A stretch of 64,000 nucleotides of DNA from Clostridium nigeriense (GTDB taxonomy: Bacteria; Bacillota; Clostridia; Clostridiales; Clostridiaceae), in assembly GCF_900086595.1 (NCBI RefSeq), contig NZ_LT575472.1, positions 3,663,571 to 3,727,570 on the forward strand, in the 5' to 3' direction. The notes beneath the pieces are model-generated. The model did not search any database. It was not told the DNA's origin and worked only from the letters and a program-made list of their open reading frames with translations. Below, in pieces: positions 45,662 to 55,293 of the stretch (its first letter is position 1; the number at the start of each line of letters is the position of its first letter). The translations under genes and the position numbers were made by a program.

Positions 45662-47176
45662 CTAAGAATTTTTGTTTAAATATTTATCTAACCTATAAGA
45701 AACCTCTAAAACATTACTTAAGATTTTTCTAGCCTCATCTGCATTTTTTAGGTTTCTACCACTAATTTCTTCTGATTCCATAGCTGATGCTGTAACTTCC
45801 TCTGTTGTTGCTGATAATTGTATTATATTCTCAACAATACTATTATTAGCATCTGAAAGCTTATTTAACATTTTATCAATTTCAGCAATATCCTCTATAA
45901 GATAACTCACATTTTTACTCATATTGTCAAAGCTATTTGATGATTTGTTTATTATTTTACTTTGGGTTTCTGTTGCATTAATAGATATATTAACTTCATT
46001 TGCAACTTCTTCAGTTTCCTCTGATAATTCAGAAAGGATTATACTAATATTTTTAGTTTCATTATTTGTTTTTTCTGCCAATTTCCTTATTTCTTCTGCT
46101 ACTACTGCAAAACCTCTCCCAGCCTCTCCAGCTCTAGCACTTTCAATGGATGCGTTTAATGCAAGAAGATTAGTTTGATTTGATATTTCAAAAATTGTAT
46201 CCACAATACTTTTAACTGCATTCGTTCTTTCTTTAAGTTTATTTACTGATTCAACTACTTTTGAATTTATGTCTCCTATTATTTCTGAGTGATGTTTTAA
46301 TTCATTCATTAACTTAAGATTTTCAACACTTAATTTTTCCGACTTATTTGTGGCTTGTACAATATTCTCTGATCTTTCAAGAGTATTCTCAATTGAATTT
46401 TGAATATCTGTTGTCATTATAGTTTGAGTTTGAATATTTTCTGATGTAACCTTAGTGCTACTAGAAATATCTTTAACTGATAAATTTACAACATTAGTGG
46501 ATTCATTAAGATCATTAACAATATTCATGGCATTTTCCGTTTCTTTTCTAACCTCATTTGCTACAGATATTACATCATCTAATATATTTCCTTGATACTT
46601 CTTTTCTTCCTCTAAACTACCCATAGCATCTTCATTAAATCTTTTTACTACACCAACAGTAAAATATATAAATGCCATAAGAACTATTATTCCTAGTGTT
46701 GCACACCAATGATCAACTATTTCCTCGCCTAAATATGATTTCATTCCAAAAACTTTAATACTAGTAGTAATTATATTTAAAATACCTACAGATAATCCTG
46801 AAATTCTAGCGAACTTCTTATCATAAAAAACTATGTTCGCTATAAAAGGTATGGCCGCCATAAATCTTAAATAGTAGTTATTAAAAGCTATTGAAACTAA
46901 AAATGTTAAAATTAAAACTCCTATACTTGATATATACTTTATTCTACCATCTGTCTGGTTTCTCTTATACATTATATTAGTTATTAATGTAATCAAAAAT
47001 ATAATAAATAAAAAAGCTAAGGTGTACTGTAGTGTACGTATTCCTCTTAAAAATGAAACAACTACAATAATTGCTACAAATAAGTAAAAGAACATATATC
47101 CTTGTATAATAAACTTATTTGCCTTTTTTACTTGCTCTTCTTTACTTGAATATAAGTATAATTTTTCTTCCCCCAT
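45662..47176 (-). CDS. Methyl-accepting chemotaxis protein with multi-pass membrane sensor
   Basis: The 504-residue receptor lacks a Cache domain: its N-terminal 185 residues hold about six membrane helices with very short loops, so sensing is probably within the membrane or through the respiratory or redox state. The signalling domain is complete, with [18 protein letters not shown] and [25 protein letters not shown]-17-TAATAT promoter lies upstream (47226-47254), unlike the sigma-28-like promoters of the other two receptors. Confidence 0.93.
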   Translation of the reverse strand: MGEEKLYLYSSKEEQVKKANKFIIQGYMFFYLFVAIIVVVSFLRGIRTLQYTLAFLFIIFLITLITNIMYKRNQTDGRIKYISSIGVLILTFLVSIAFNNYYLRFMAAIPFIANIVFYDKKFARISGLSVGILNIITTSIKVFGMKSYLGEEIVDHWCATLGIIVLMAFIYFTVGVVKRFNEDAMGSLEEEKKYQGNILDDVISVANEVRKETENAMNIVNDLNESTNVVNLSVKDISSSTKVTSENIQTQTIMTTDIQNSIENTLERSENIVQATNKSEKLSVENLKLMNELKHHSEIIGDINSKVVESVNKLKERTNAVKSIVDTIFEISNQTNLLALNASIESARAGEAGRGFAVVAEEIRKLAEKTNNETKNISIILSELSEETEEVANEVNISINATETQSKIINKSSNSFDNMSKNVSYLIEDIAEIDKMLNKLSDANNSIVENIIQLSATTEEVTASAMESEEISGRNLKNADEARKILSNVLEVSYRLDKYLNKNS

Positions 47177-47299
47177 AAATCTCTTCCCCTATCTTTTATC
47201 AATTAAATTGTTCTTATGGAATTATTTTCATATTAAAATATTATATTTGAAATGCACCTTTGTCAATAAACTTATATTTTTAATAAACAATTAATTATA

Positions 47300-48481
47300 T
47301 TATTCATTCTTAACCAGTAACCTTTTATACATTCCATCTACAAAGAAAGCACCCAAAGGAGCAGTTATTAAAATTGCAAGAACTGCAACTGTTAATACTT
47401 TTTCTCCACAAGCTAATCCCATGGCTAATGGAATCCCACCAATAGCAGCTTGAACTGTTGCCTTAGGCATATATGCTATCATACAAAAAAATCTTTCTTT
47501 CATATTTAAATTTGTTTTTAACATACAAATAAATACCCCTATCATTCGAATAATTAAAGCTAATATAACTATTATAATTGCTGATACCCCCATTAATAAA
47601 GCATAGCTTATATCAACGGTAGCTCCTACTAATACGAACAATAATAATTCTGCTGCAACCCAAAGCTTATTATATTTTATTGAAAGTCTACTTGCTAATA
47701 TAGAGTAACTTTGTTTCATAAAAATACCCATACTCATTATTGCTAATAGTCCTGATATTGGTATAATACCATCTAACCTATGTTCAAATTCAATTAATAA
47801 AAATGATATACTTAATAAAATAATTATTTTTATAGAATCTCTCATATGAATCTTTTTAAAAAACCTTATTAACAAAGCACCACAAATTATACCTATTATA
47901 ATTCCTAATAATATTGAAATTGGTATTTCTAATAATCTAAATCCTGAAACCGACTCTCCACTTGCTAATCCTGTTAAAGCAGTAAAAATTACAATCACAA
48001 ATATATCATCTACAGATGCTCCGGCTAAAATTAATTGAGGAATGCTCTTTTCTTTACCATATCCTTCTTCCATAATTTTTATCATTCTTGGAACTATTAC
48101 TGCTGGAGATACAGCTGCAATAACTGATCCCATTATTGCCGCTTCAAGTAAAGTAACACCTAATAATTTAGGGGCTATTAAAATTACTCCTACGATTTCA
48201 AAACAAGCTGGAACAAAACACATTAAAATTGCTGGTCTTCCTACCTTTTTTAAATCTGTAATATCTAAGGATAATCCAGCCCTGGTTAGAATAATTACTA
48301 ATGCTAATTGTCTTAAATCTGCAGAAATACTTATAATAGAATCATCTAATAAATTTAAGACATGAGGGCCTAAAATAATTCCAGTGAATATCATTCCTAA
48401 CAAACTAGGTAACTTCAGTTTATTAAAAATAGATCCTAATAATAAACCTAATAAAAAAATAAGTGATAAACTTGTTAACAT
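47300..48481 (-). CDS. Cation/proton antiporter under fluoride riboswitch control
   Basis: The 393-residue protein has about 12 membrane helices of the CPA-type Na+/H+ exchanger fold, including LRQLALVIILTRAGLSLD, SPAVIVPRM and the paired acidic residues in GASVDDIF expected in the ion-binding site. The preceding leader is a fluoride riboswitch, so this exporter is induced by fluoride; sodium/proton antiporter genes are among the known members of fluoride regulons. ATG 48481 has GGAGG 6 nt upstream; the ATG two codons earlier abuts that site. Whether it moves fluoride or restores pH or sodium during fluoride stress is unknown. Confidence 0.9.
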   Translation of the reverse strand: MLTSLSLIFLLGLLLGSIFNKLKLPSLLGMIFTGIILGPHVLNLLDDSIISISADLRQLALVIILTRAGLSLDITDLKKVGRPAILMCFVPACFEIVGVILIAPKLLGVTLLEAAIMGSVIAAVSPAVIVPRMIKIMEEGYGKEKSIPQLILAGASVDDIFVIVIFTALTGLASGESVSGFRLLEIPISILLGIIIGIICGALLIRFFKKIHMRDSIKIIILLSISFLLIEFEHRLDGIIPISGLLAIMSMGIFMKQSYSILASRLSIKYNKLWVAAELLLFVLVGATVDISYALLMGVSAIIIVILALIIRMIGVFICMLKTNLNMKERFFCMIAYMPKATVQAAIGGIPLAMGLACGEKVLTVAVLAILITAPLGAFFVDGMYKRLLVKNE

Positions 48482-48530
48482 CTTCATCCTCCTTTTAATA
48501 AATATAAAATAATCTACTCCTAAATAATAA

Positions 48531-48620
48531 AAAGCTAATAACTCCGTAATATAATTACAGAAGTCATTAGCTTAAATAAGCGGTTTAAGTTTTAAACTTA
48601 GGGAGTACTTCATTCCCTAC
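48531..48620 (-). promoter_or_regulatory. Fluoride riboswitch (crcB motif) with terminator
   Basis: On the minus strand: stem GGGA/TCCC closing AATGAAGTACT (48602-48617), then a 15-nt extra segment able to form a small hairpin, then AAACC, stem GCTT/AAGC, and CTAATGACTTCTGTAA. Loop bases GAAGT pair with ACTTC, giving the characteristic pseudoknot. The 3' part overlaps a terminator (AAGCTAATGACTTC with its complement at 48531-48545, then TTTTTATT). Fluoride binding should prevent termination. This matches the known crcB-motif architecture. Confidence 0.9.
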
Positions 48621-48634
48621 ATATAATTTTCTTT

Positions 48635-48663
48635 ATATTATCATACTTAAATTTTTAATTCAA
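48635..48663 (-). promoter_or_regulatory. Promoter of the fluoride-responsive antiporter gene
   Basis: TTGAAT and TAATAT separated by 17 nt, with an extended TGA before the -10; the start point falls just before the riboswitch. Confidence 0.8.
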
Positions 48664-48672
48664 GTTTTTTAG

Positions 48673-50592
48673 CTATAGTGTTACAGCTAAATTAAATCCA
48701 TCTCTTACTGCATCTCCTATTAATCTTACAGTTTTACAATCTCCTATTAAATGATGTACTATTCCTGCTTCATTTAATTTATTTGATAATTCATTTTCTG
48801 GTTTTGCTCCAATTGCAACTACTACCATATCACATGACATTTCTTTAATTTCATCAGCATGCTCAACCTTTATATGATCTTTTTCTATTGACACAAGCTT
48901 ATGTGATTTAAAAATTTCTACATTATGATCTGCAAGATTCTTAAACATAATGTCCATGTTAGTTGCTTTTTCGCCACCTAAAACTTTATCACTTAGCTCA
49001 ACTACAAAAGCTTCCTTATTCTTTTCTGCTATATACTCTGCAGTTTCAATACCTACAAATCCAGCTCCTATAATTGCAATTTTACCTTCTAATTCTTCAC
49101 TTCCATTTAGAACATCCCAAGCTGATACAACTCTCATATTTTCAATTCCATCAAATTTAGGAACTATGCTAGTTGCTCCTGTAGCAATTATTACTTCATC
49201 ACAATTAAACTCTTTTATAAGTTCTACTGTTGCTTCTACACCTGTTTTAATTTCTACATTAAGACGTTTTATTTGCTTTGAATAGTATTCCATTAATCTT
49301 TCCATTTCAGATTTATTTGGAGGAGCCATAGCTATGTTTAATTGTCCAAATAGTTTATCTTCTTTTTCTAATACTGTAACCTTATGTCCTCTTTCAGCTG
49401 CTACGCATGCTGCTTCAAGTCCTGCTACCCCTGCACCAACTACTAATATATTCTTTTTCTTTTCTGCTTCTGTTATTAGAATTTCTTCTTCTAAACCATT
49501 AATAGGATTAATTGAACATGCTATACTTCCATGTGCAAGTAATTTATCTGCACACCCTCTATTACACATAATACAGTATCTTATTTCATCTTCTTTTCCT
49601 TCTAAAACCTTTATTGGCCAATTAGGATCTGCAATTAATTGTCTTCCTAACGCAACTATATCAGCCTTATTAGTATCTAATATATCTCTAACCATTTCTG
49701 GTCTTAATATTCTACCAACACAACTTACTGGAACTGTTGCAACTGATTTTATTTCTTCTGCTAAATCTAAGAAACATCCATAAGGTTCTAATCCCATTGA
49801 AGGTATTGTATTTATTAATGCTCCATGATTTGCAAGAGCTACATGGAATGAATTAACACCCTTTTCTTCTAACCACTTAACTAATATTTTAGCTTCTTCT
49901 AATGTTGGACCACCAAAACCTTTTCTTGGATTCATTCTAATAATAGACATTTTATAATCTATTGCCATATCAGGTAATACAGCTCTTATCTTGTCCATAA
50001 CTTCTAATACAAATCTTGCTCTATTTTCAAAAGAACCACCATATTCATCTGTTCTCTTATTTAAAATAGGTGAACAGAACATACCTATTAATCTATCTCC
50101 ATGTAGTTGTAACATATCATATCCAGCCTTTTGAGCTCTTACTGCTACATCAACAATTAAATTTTGTATTTTTTCTATTCCAGCTTTATCAACTTCATTT
50201 ACAAATTCATTAAATAATCTATGATGAAGCTTCATTGCTGAAGGCATTCCATTTACTTTTGCTTCATTCATTATTATATCTGGATCTACTTCTGGATAAA
50301 ATATTTGTGCTGCTATTTTACTTCCTTCTTTATGCACAGCATCTGTTAAACTTTTATGTCCTTCTATTAATCCATCATGATGAAGTGTTGGAGTTTTTGA
50401 AAAAGCTGCAACTGCTGAAACATCTCCAATTACAATTAATCCAGTTCCACCCTTTGCTATTTCTCTATAAAATTCTATTGCTTTAGGAGTAATAATACCT
50501 CCTCTTTCTTCAAAAGAAGTAGTTAATGGTGGAAACATAATTCTATTTTTTATTTCCACATTTCCAATTTTAATAGGTGTAAAAATATTCAT
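48673..50592 (-). CDS. Enoate reductase / 2,4-dienoyl-CoA reductase family flavoenzyme
   Basis: The 639-residue protein has an N-terminal old-yellow-enzyme barrel binding FMN (1-330), a 4Fe-4S motif C-x2-C-x3-C-x11-C (CIMCNRGC then ACSINP, about 342-362) and a C-terminal FAD/NAD domain with two dinucleotide loops (VVGAGVAGLEAA, IIGAGFVGIETA). It passes electrons from NAD(P)H through FAD, the cluster and FMN to reduce an activated C=C bond; FldZ/2-enoate reductases, FadH and BaiCD/BaiH share this design. A MarR-type operator upstream suggests induction by a small molecule. Confidence 0.92.
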   Translation of the reverse strand: MNIFTPIKIGNVEIKNRIMFPPLTTSFEERGGIITPKAIEFYREIAKGGTGLIVIGDVSAVAAFSKTPTLHHDGLIEGHKSLTDAVHKEGSKIAAQIFYPEVDPDIIMNEAKVNGMPSAMKLHHRLFNEFVNEVDKAGIEKIQNLIVDVAVRAQKAGYDMLQLHGDRLIGMFCSPILNKRTDEYGGSFENRARFVLEVMDKIRAVLPDMAIDYKMSIIRMNPRKGFGGPTLEEAKILVKWLEEKGVNSFHVALANHGALINTIPSMGLEPYGCFLDLAEEIKSVATVPVSCVGRILRPEMVRDILDTNKADIVALGRQLIADPNWPIKVLEGKEDEIRYCIMCNRGCADKLLAHGSIACSINPINGLEEEILITEAEKKKNILVVGAGVAGLEAACVAAERGHKVTVLEKEDKLFGQLNIAMAPPNKSEMERLMEYYSKQIKRLNVEIKTGVEATVELIKEFNCDEVIIATGATSIVPKFDGIENMRVVSAWDVLNGSEELEGKIAIIGAGFVGIETAEYIAEKNKEAFVVELSDKVLGGEKATNMDIMFKNLADHNVEIFKSHKLVSIEKDHIKVEHADEIKEMSCDMVVVAIGAKPENELSNKLNEAGIVHHLIGDCKTVRLIGDAVRDGFNLAVTL

Positions 50593-50615
50593 AAAGCACT
50601 CTCCTATTCAACTTT

Positions 50616-50634
50616 TATTTCAAAAACTGAAATA
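50616..50634. promoter_or_regulatory. MarR operator site 1
   Basis: TATTTCA-AAAAC-TGAAATA, a dyad with 5-nt centre, lies about 25 nt before the enoate-reductase-like start codon. It shares 17 identical nt with site 3 at 51861. Confidence 0.65.
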
Positions 50635-50653
50635 TTAATATCATTATATCACC

Positions 50654-50692
50654 TTAATAAATTTATTTCAATAATTGAAATAAATTTATTAA
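50654..50692. promoter_or_regulatory. MarR operator site 2 (long perfect palindrome)
   Basis: Two perfect 18-nt arms separated by TAA, with the core ATTTCA-ATAAT-TGAAAT in the centre. It lies between the divergent enoate-reductase and marR genes and covers the expected -35 region of marR (TGCTATAAT -10 at 50711-50719). Confidence 0.75.
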
Positions 50693-50757
50693 TCTTTTAT
50701 TATTCTTTTATGCTATAATTTTTATAAAATATTTAAATCCATTATGGAGGGGTAATT

Positions 50758-51228
50758 ATGCTAGTAAATAGATTAATAGACATGAACTTTGATGAAAATA
50801 AAAAATATAAAGATTGGTTTGGAAAACCTTTTAATATTAATGATCAGATTATATCCTTAAAAAAAGAAGAAAAAATAGTTTTATACTATCTATATAAATA
50901 TGGAGAAAGTACTATGGGAGATATTACTTCTTCATTTGAATTTGCTCATAGTACAACAAATTATGTTGTAAAAAGTTTAGAATCAAAAGATTTAGTTTAT
51001 ATAAATCCATCTAAAAATGATAATAGAGTTAGACTAATAAATTTAACTTCAAAAGGTCACGACTTACTTATCTTGTTAATGGATCATTTAGAAAAAATGT
51101 CCTTAAAAATTGTATCAGATATATTACCAATATTATGTGATAACTTAATAGATGAACTTACTATGGAAGAGCAAAACATTTTAGATAAATTAGTAACTAA
51201 AATTAACTGCTCAATTGAAAAGATTTAA
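50758..51228 (+). CDS. MarR-family regulator
   Basis: The 156-residue protein has the winged helix of MarR proteins: GESTMGDITSSF, HSTTNYVVKSLESKDLVY and the wing KNDNRVRLINLTSKG, with dimerisation helices at both ends. GGAGGGG precedes the ATG. It lies divergent from the enoate-reductase-like gene with a long palindrome between them, and is convergent with a flavin-split-barrel lipoprotein gene. It probably represses all three promoters, including its own. Confidence 0.93.
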   Translation: MLVNRLIDMNFDENKKYKDWFGKPFNINDQIISLKKEEKIVLYYLYKYGESTMGDITSSFEFAHSTTNYVVKSLESKDLVYINPSKNDNRVRLINLTSKGHDLLILLMDHLEKMSLKIVSDILPILCDNLIDELTMEEQNILDKLVTKINCSIEKI

Positions 51229-51233
51229 CAAAA

Positions 51234-51277
51234 AAAGCTATCAACTGAATCTAAAATAAATTCTAATTGATAGCTTT
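51234..51277. terminator. Bidirectional terminator between marR and the lipoprotein gene
   Basis: AAAGCTATCAA/TTGATAGCTTT around a 22-nt interior that also pairs partly; A and T runs on both flanks. Confidence 0.85.
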
Positions 51278-51281
51278 CTTA

Positions 51282-51815
51282 TTATCCTAATGGTTTAACT
51301 TCTACTATTTCAAAGAAAGTTGTATTCTCATTTGATTTTCCTTCTGTCTTTTTCTTTAATTCATCTATTTTATCTTTATCTTCAACTAATTTTATAACTA
51401 ACCTAGCACCCTTATTTCTTTCAAATTTATCTGTTGCTGTTGCATCATATTGATAGAATGAAACTACTGCTATCTTATTTCTTTTTAAATTTTGTAAAGT
51501 TTGATTTTCTGATATTCCAGCCATTGCATAATTTTCGTCAATCATACCGAAACCAAATATAGCTAAATTTGGTGAACCATCTTCATTTGTAGTTGCATAT
51601 GTAAATGTTCCAGTTCTAGCATTAACTGCATCTACTAATTCTTGACCTTTTAAAGAACTTTGTTCATAGAAAGCTTTAGTTGATGCTTTTGATATACTAT
51701 CAACACTTGCATTTTCAATAACTACTCCTGTATTACTATCAGACTTGTTTCCACATCCTGTTAAAGAAAGCGCTATAGCTGTCCCACATAATAATGCAAT
51801 CAATCTTTTATTCAT
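51282..51815 (-). CDS. Lipoprotein with FMN-binding split barrel
   Basis: The 177-residue precursor has a lipoprotein signal with C21 in SLTGCGN, then a pyridoxamine-phosphate-oxidase-like split barrel (GTFTYATTNEDGSPNLAIFG, IAVVSFYQYD, RLVIKLVED). Such folds bind FMN or other flavins; exposed on the outer membrane face it could act as a reductase or redox carrier. Its promoter holds the same operator sequence as the enoate reductase gene. GGGGG precedes the ATG. Confidence 0.85.
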   Translation of the reverse strand: MNKRLIALLCGTAIALSLTGCGNKSDSNTGVVIENASVDSISKASTKAFYEQSSLKGQELVDAVNARTGTFTYATTNEDGSPNLAIFGFGMIDENYAMAGISENQTLQNLKRNKIAVVSFYQYDATATDKFERNKGARLVIKLVEDKDKIDELKKKTEGKSNENTTFFEIVEVKPLG

Positions 51816-51860
51816 TATAAATCCCCCTAAATATTGTTCTTTCGCTGTTACAAAAAAATT

Positions 51861-51877
51861 ATATCAAAAACTGAAAT
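51861..51877. promoter_or_regulatory. MarR operator site 3
   Basis: ATATCA-AAAAC-TGAAAT lies about 50 nt before the lipoprotein start codon; TCAAAAACTGAAATATT is identical to site 1, 1.2 kb away. Confidence 0.65.
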
Positions 51878-52005
51878 ATTTTTCAACGATTTCATTGTTA
51901 TTTTTTAAACAAATTTTATGGAAATATTTTCAATTGTAAAATTTCCTTATTTGTGTAAAATCAGTATTTATAATAAACTAATTTTACACAAAATAAAATA
52001 AATTA

Positions 52006-52047
52006 AAAAGAGTTGTGATAATTAATCAAAAATTTCACAACTCTTTT
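52006..52047 (-). terminator. Terminator of rlmD
   Basis: AAAAGAGTTGTGA/TCACAACTCTTTT, a perfect 13-bp stem with a 16-nt loop. Confidence 0.85.
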
Positions 52048-52053
52048 CCCTAC

Positions 52054-53418
52054 TTATATTCTCTTCAATAGCACACAACATTCTACATGACTAGTATGTG
52101 GAAACATATCTACCGGCTGTACTTTTTCAGTTTTATATCCTTTTTTCTCTAATATCTTCAAATCTCTTGCTAAGGTACTTGGATCACAAGATACATATAC
52201 CACTCTCTTTGGTTTTGCTTCACCAATTGCATCTAAAAGTTTTATATCGCATCCCTTTCTTGGAGGATCTACGACTATCACCTCTGGTATTATTCCCTTT
52301 TCTATTAAACTTGGTATTACTTCTTCAGATTTTCCTACGAAAAATTCAGCATTATCAACATTATTAATCCTAGCATTTTCTCTAGCATTTACTATAGCTG
52401 GTTCAATTATTTCAACCCCATATACTTTCTTTGCTTTTTGAGAAAGAAAAAGTGTAATTGTTCCTGTTCCACAATAAGCATCAAAAACAGTTTCTTCACC
52501 TGTTAATCCAGCATATTCAAGTGCCTTTGAGTATAATCTCTCTGTTTGTACAGGGTTTACTTGGAAGAATGATAATGGTGATATATTAAACTTAAAGTTT
52601 TCTATATAGTCAGTTATAGTATCTGATCCCCATAATGTTATACATTCTTCTCCTAAAATAACATTTGTATTCTCACTATTTACATTTAAAATAATACTTT
52701 TTATACCATCTATATTGTTTTTAATTTCATTTATAAATTCATCTATATGTGGTACATTCCTTTTTGTGGATACTAATACTACCATAACTTCTTTAGTGGT
52801 AAAACCCTTACGTATCATTATATGTCTTATTAATCCACTTTCATTGAAAATCCCATCAATACTAGCAGGTTGGATATTATATTTTTTCATCCAGTTTCTT
52901 ATTATACTTGTGACCTTATCTGCTATTTCATCTTGAATTAAGCAAGTTTCTAAATCAATTATATTGTGACTTCTTGGTGCATAAAAACCTATATTTAATT
53001 CTCCCTTTACTAAGCCAATTGGCAATTGAACCTTATTTCTATATCTTTCTGGATTCTCCATTCGTATTGGGTAATTAACCAATTCATTATTTAATCCACC
53101 AATTTTTGATATGCAATCCTTAACTCGTTCAAATTTATAATCTAACTGCTTTTTATAATTCATATGTTGAACTGTGCATCCGCCACATCTTTTATATAAA
53201 GCGCATTTTGGTTCTACTCTATCCTTTGAAGATTCAATTACTTCTAGTAATTTTCCATAAGCATAGTTTTTCTTAGTTTTTACTATTAAAACCCTAACTT
53301 TTTCTCCTAAAATAGCACCTTCTATAAATATAGGATATCCTTCTATTTTAGCTATACCTTCACCTTCATACCCTACACCTATTATATCTAATATATATTC
53401 ATTGTTTTTTTCAACCAA
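52054..53418 (-). CDS. rlmD: 23S rRNA (uracil-C5)-methyltransferase, RlmD/RumA type
   Basis: The protein of 454 residues has an N-terminal TRAM domain, the 4Fe-4S cysteines C-x5-C-G-G-C ([10 protein letters not shown], about 72-81) with a fourth in LETCLIQDE, a SAM-binding [21 protein letters not shown] and the catalytic-cysteine motif [12 protein letters not shown]. It methylates a uracil in 23S rRNA (position 1939 or 747 type). I start at TTG 53418, 6 nt after AAGAGGTG; the GTG upstream overlaps that site. Confidence 0.93.
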   Translation of the reverse strand: MVEKNNEYILDIIGVGYEGEGIAKIEGYPIFIEGAILGEKVRVLIVKTKKNYAYGKLLEVIESSKDRVEPKCALYKRCGGCTVQHMNYKKQLDYKFERVKDCISKIGGLNNELVNYPIRMENPERYRNKVQLPIGLVKGELNIGFYAPRSHNIIDLETCLIQDEIADKVTSIIRNWMKKYNIQPASIDGIFNESGLIRHIMIRKGFTTKEVMVVLVSTKRNVPHIDEFINEIKNNIDGIKSIILNVNSENTNVILGEECITLWGSDTITDYIENFKFNISPLSFFQVNPVQTERLYSKALEYAGLTGEETVFDAYCGTGTITLFLSQKAKKVYGVEIIEPAIVNARENARINNVDNAEFFVGKSEEVIPSLIEKGIIPEVIVVDPPRKGCDIKLLDAIGEAKPKRVVYVSCDPSTLARDLKILEKKGYKTEKVQPVDMFPHTSHVECCVLLKRI

Positions 53419-53501
53419 ATTATTCACCTCTTAAAACCTTGTAAATTTAGTTATTTCTAAAGTTTCATCTAATAATAGCATAAAAATATTTAAATTACAA
53501 A

Positions 53502-53682
53502 AAAAATAGGCATCAATTGATGCCCAAATCCAGAATTAGTTGCCATTTAATTCCATAATAATATTATTACATTATTCATTTCATAATATACATTATAACT
53601 TAAACTTTATCAATATATTTGTTAACATTTTGTTAATTATCTTATTTTAAATAAAATTTATACTTATTTAATACAATTTTAT
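53502..53682 (-). ncRNA. Candidate Fur-regulated small RNA
   Basis: On the minus strand a TTATCA-17-TATAAT promoter (53689-53717) overlaps a near-perfect Fur box; about 180 nt further on stands a terminator, GGCATC/GATGCC followed by T8. No ribosome-binding site with a credible ORF is present; the best frame is an 18-residue MATNSGFGHQLMPIFFVI with only GGA upstream. A second promoter-like pair, TTGATA-17-TATATT (53585-53613), could give a 75-nt form. The 356-nt gap between rlmD and pyk contains nothing else. Confidence 0.4.
53509..53524 (-). terminator. Terminator of the candidate small RNA
   Basis: GGCATCAATTGATGCC, a perfect palindrome, then TATTTTTTTT on the minus strand. It is separate from the pyk terminator 220 nt upstream. 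Confidence 0.75.
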
Positions 53683-53711
53683 AACTAAATTATATCTTTT
53701 ATTATTTTATA

Positions 53712-53726
53712 TGATAATGATTTTCA
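53712..53726. promoter_or_regulatory. Fur-type operator
   Basis: TGATAATGATTTTCA matches the 7-1-7 Fur consensus TGATAATnATTATCA with one mismatch and overlaps the -35 of a minus-strand promoter in the rlmD-pyk gap. Confidence 0.6.
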
Positions 53727-53742
53727 TTTATTTCTATATAAT

Positions 53743-53777
53743 AAAAAAAGAAGCTTTATTTTAAAGCTTCCTTTTTT
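53743..53777 (-). terminator. Terminator of pyk
   Basis: GAAGCTTTA/TAAAGCTTC with a TTT loop and T7 on the minus strand. Confidence 0.9.
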
Positions 53778-53783
53778 ATTATA

Positions 53784-55202
53784 TTATTCAATTACACTAA
53801 TCTTTAATAGGTTAGTTGCACCAACTTCATGTACTGGAACACCTGCAGCTATTACTACTGTATCTCCTTTAGTAACAAATCCATGTTCTTGAGCAACCTT
53901 AACTGATTCTTCCATCATATGATCAGTTGATTCCATTTGTCCTGAAACAACTGGATAAACTCCAAAGCATAATGCTAATTTCTTAGCTACTTTTTCATCT
54001 GGAGTAACTGCAACTATTGGACAATCTGGTCTACATTGAGATAATCTTCTAGCTGTTGCTCCACTTTGAGTTGAAGAAATTATAGCAGATGCTTTTAATT
54101 CATAAGCAGCATTTGCAGCAGCCCTTGAAATAACTCCTGCTATAGCTGGTATATGCTTAGTAGCCTTTGAAGTAGCTATTTCATAGTTTAATTGTTTTTC
54201 AGCTTCTATAGCTATCTTAGCCATAGTTTGAACTGCTTCTACTGGCCAATCTCCATTTGCTGATTCTCCTGATAACATTATAGCATCAGTTCCATCATAT
54301 ATTGCATTAGCAACGTCTGATACTTCAGCTCTTGTTGGTCTTGGATTTCTTATCATAGAATCTAACATTTGAGTAGCTGTTATAACTGGCTTTCCTGCAT
54401 TATTACATTTTTCTATTATCATTTTTTGAACTGCTGGAAGTTTTTCCATTGGTATTTCAACACCTAGGTCTCCTCTAGCAACCATTATACCATCAGAAGC
54501 TTCTAATATAGCATCTATATTATCAACACCTTCTTGATTTTCTATCTTTGAGAATATTTGAATATGTTCTCCACCATTTTCAACTAAAACTTTTCTTATT
54601 GCTTCAACGTCAGCTGCTTTTCTTATAAATGATGCTGCAACTAAGTTAACACCTATTTCACAACCAAATTTTAGGTCAGCTATATCTTTTTCAGTTAAAG
54701 CTGGTAATTTAATTGATACTCCTGGAACATTAACTCCTTTGTGAGTTCCAACAAAACCTGTATTCATAACTTTACAGTTTATTTTGTTTCCTTCAATTGA
54801 TTCAACTCTTAATCCTACTAAACCATCATCAATTAATATAGTATCTCCAGGTTTAACATCATTTGCTAATCCTTCATAAGTTACTGTACATTGAGTTGTA
54901 TCGCCTACAACATCTCCACCTGCATATATAGTAAAATCATTACCTGATTTTAATTCAACTTTCTTAGGTTCAAATTTTCCAGTTCTGATTTCTGGTCCTT
55001 TAGTATCTAGCATTATAGCTATTTCTTTATTGTGCTTCTTAGCTAATTCTTTTACTAAGTTTATTCTAGTTGCATGCTCTGCATGATCTCCATGGGAGAA
55101 GTTGTGTCTTGATGCATTCATTCCTGCTTCAATAATTTGTGATAATATTTCTGGGCTTTCACTAGCTGGTCCTACAGTACAAATCATCTTAGTTTTTCTC
55201 AT
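53784..55202 (-). CDS. pyk: Pyruvate kinase
   Basis: The 472-residue glycolytic enzyme makes pyruvate and ATP from phosphoenolpyruvate. It has MICTVGPAS, the catalytic IFSKIENQEGVDN region, MVARGDLGVE, ITATQMLDSM and a C-terminal allosteric domain; it lacks the extra C-terminal PEP-utiliser domain found in Bacillus. ATG 55202 has AAAGGAGTG 7 nt upstream; the longer frame is not supported. It follows pfkA by 91 nt, so both are likely co-transcribed. Confidence 0.96.
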   Translation of the reverse strand: MRKTKMICTVGPASESPEILSQIIEAGMNASRHNFSHGDHAEHATRINLVKELAKKHNKEIAIMLDTKGPEIRTGKFEPKKVELKSGNDFTIYAGGDVVGDTTQCTVTYEGLANDVKPGDTILIDDGLVGLRVESIEGNKINCKVMNTGFVGTHKGVNVPGVSIKLPALTEKDIADLKFGCEIGVNLVAASFIRKAADVEAIRKVLVENGGEHIQIFSKIENQEGVDNIDAILEASDGIMVARGDLGVEIPMEKLPAVQKMIIEKCNNAGKPVITATQMLDSMIRNPRPTRAEVSDVANAIYDGTDAIMLSGESANGDWPVEAVQTMAKIAIEAEKQLNYEIATSKATKHIPAIAGVISRAAANAAYELKASAIISSTQSGATARRLSQCRPDCPIVAVTPDEKVAKKLALCFGVYPVVSGQMESTDHMMEESVKVAQEHGFVTKGDTVVIAAGVPVHEVGATNLLKISVIE

Positions 55203-55293
55203 GTAATAACACTCCTTTAAGTATAATATTTTAGGCTTATTTTGACTAAATATAGTCATATATATTTTGAGTAATAAATCAAGGTTATATAGT

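Noticed and set aside
49334-49783. A 149-codon frame opposite the enoate-reductase-like gene
   Set aside because: It is an antisense shadow with no start signal; the real gene has conserved FAD and iron-sulfur motifs in the other frame.
53543-53600. A small peptide gene as the purpose of the Fur-controlled unit
   Set aside because: The only frames are 6-18 codons with at best a GGA upstream; a noncoding role fits better, though a peptide cannot be fully excluded.
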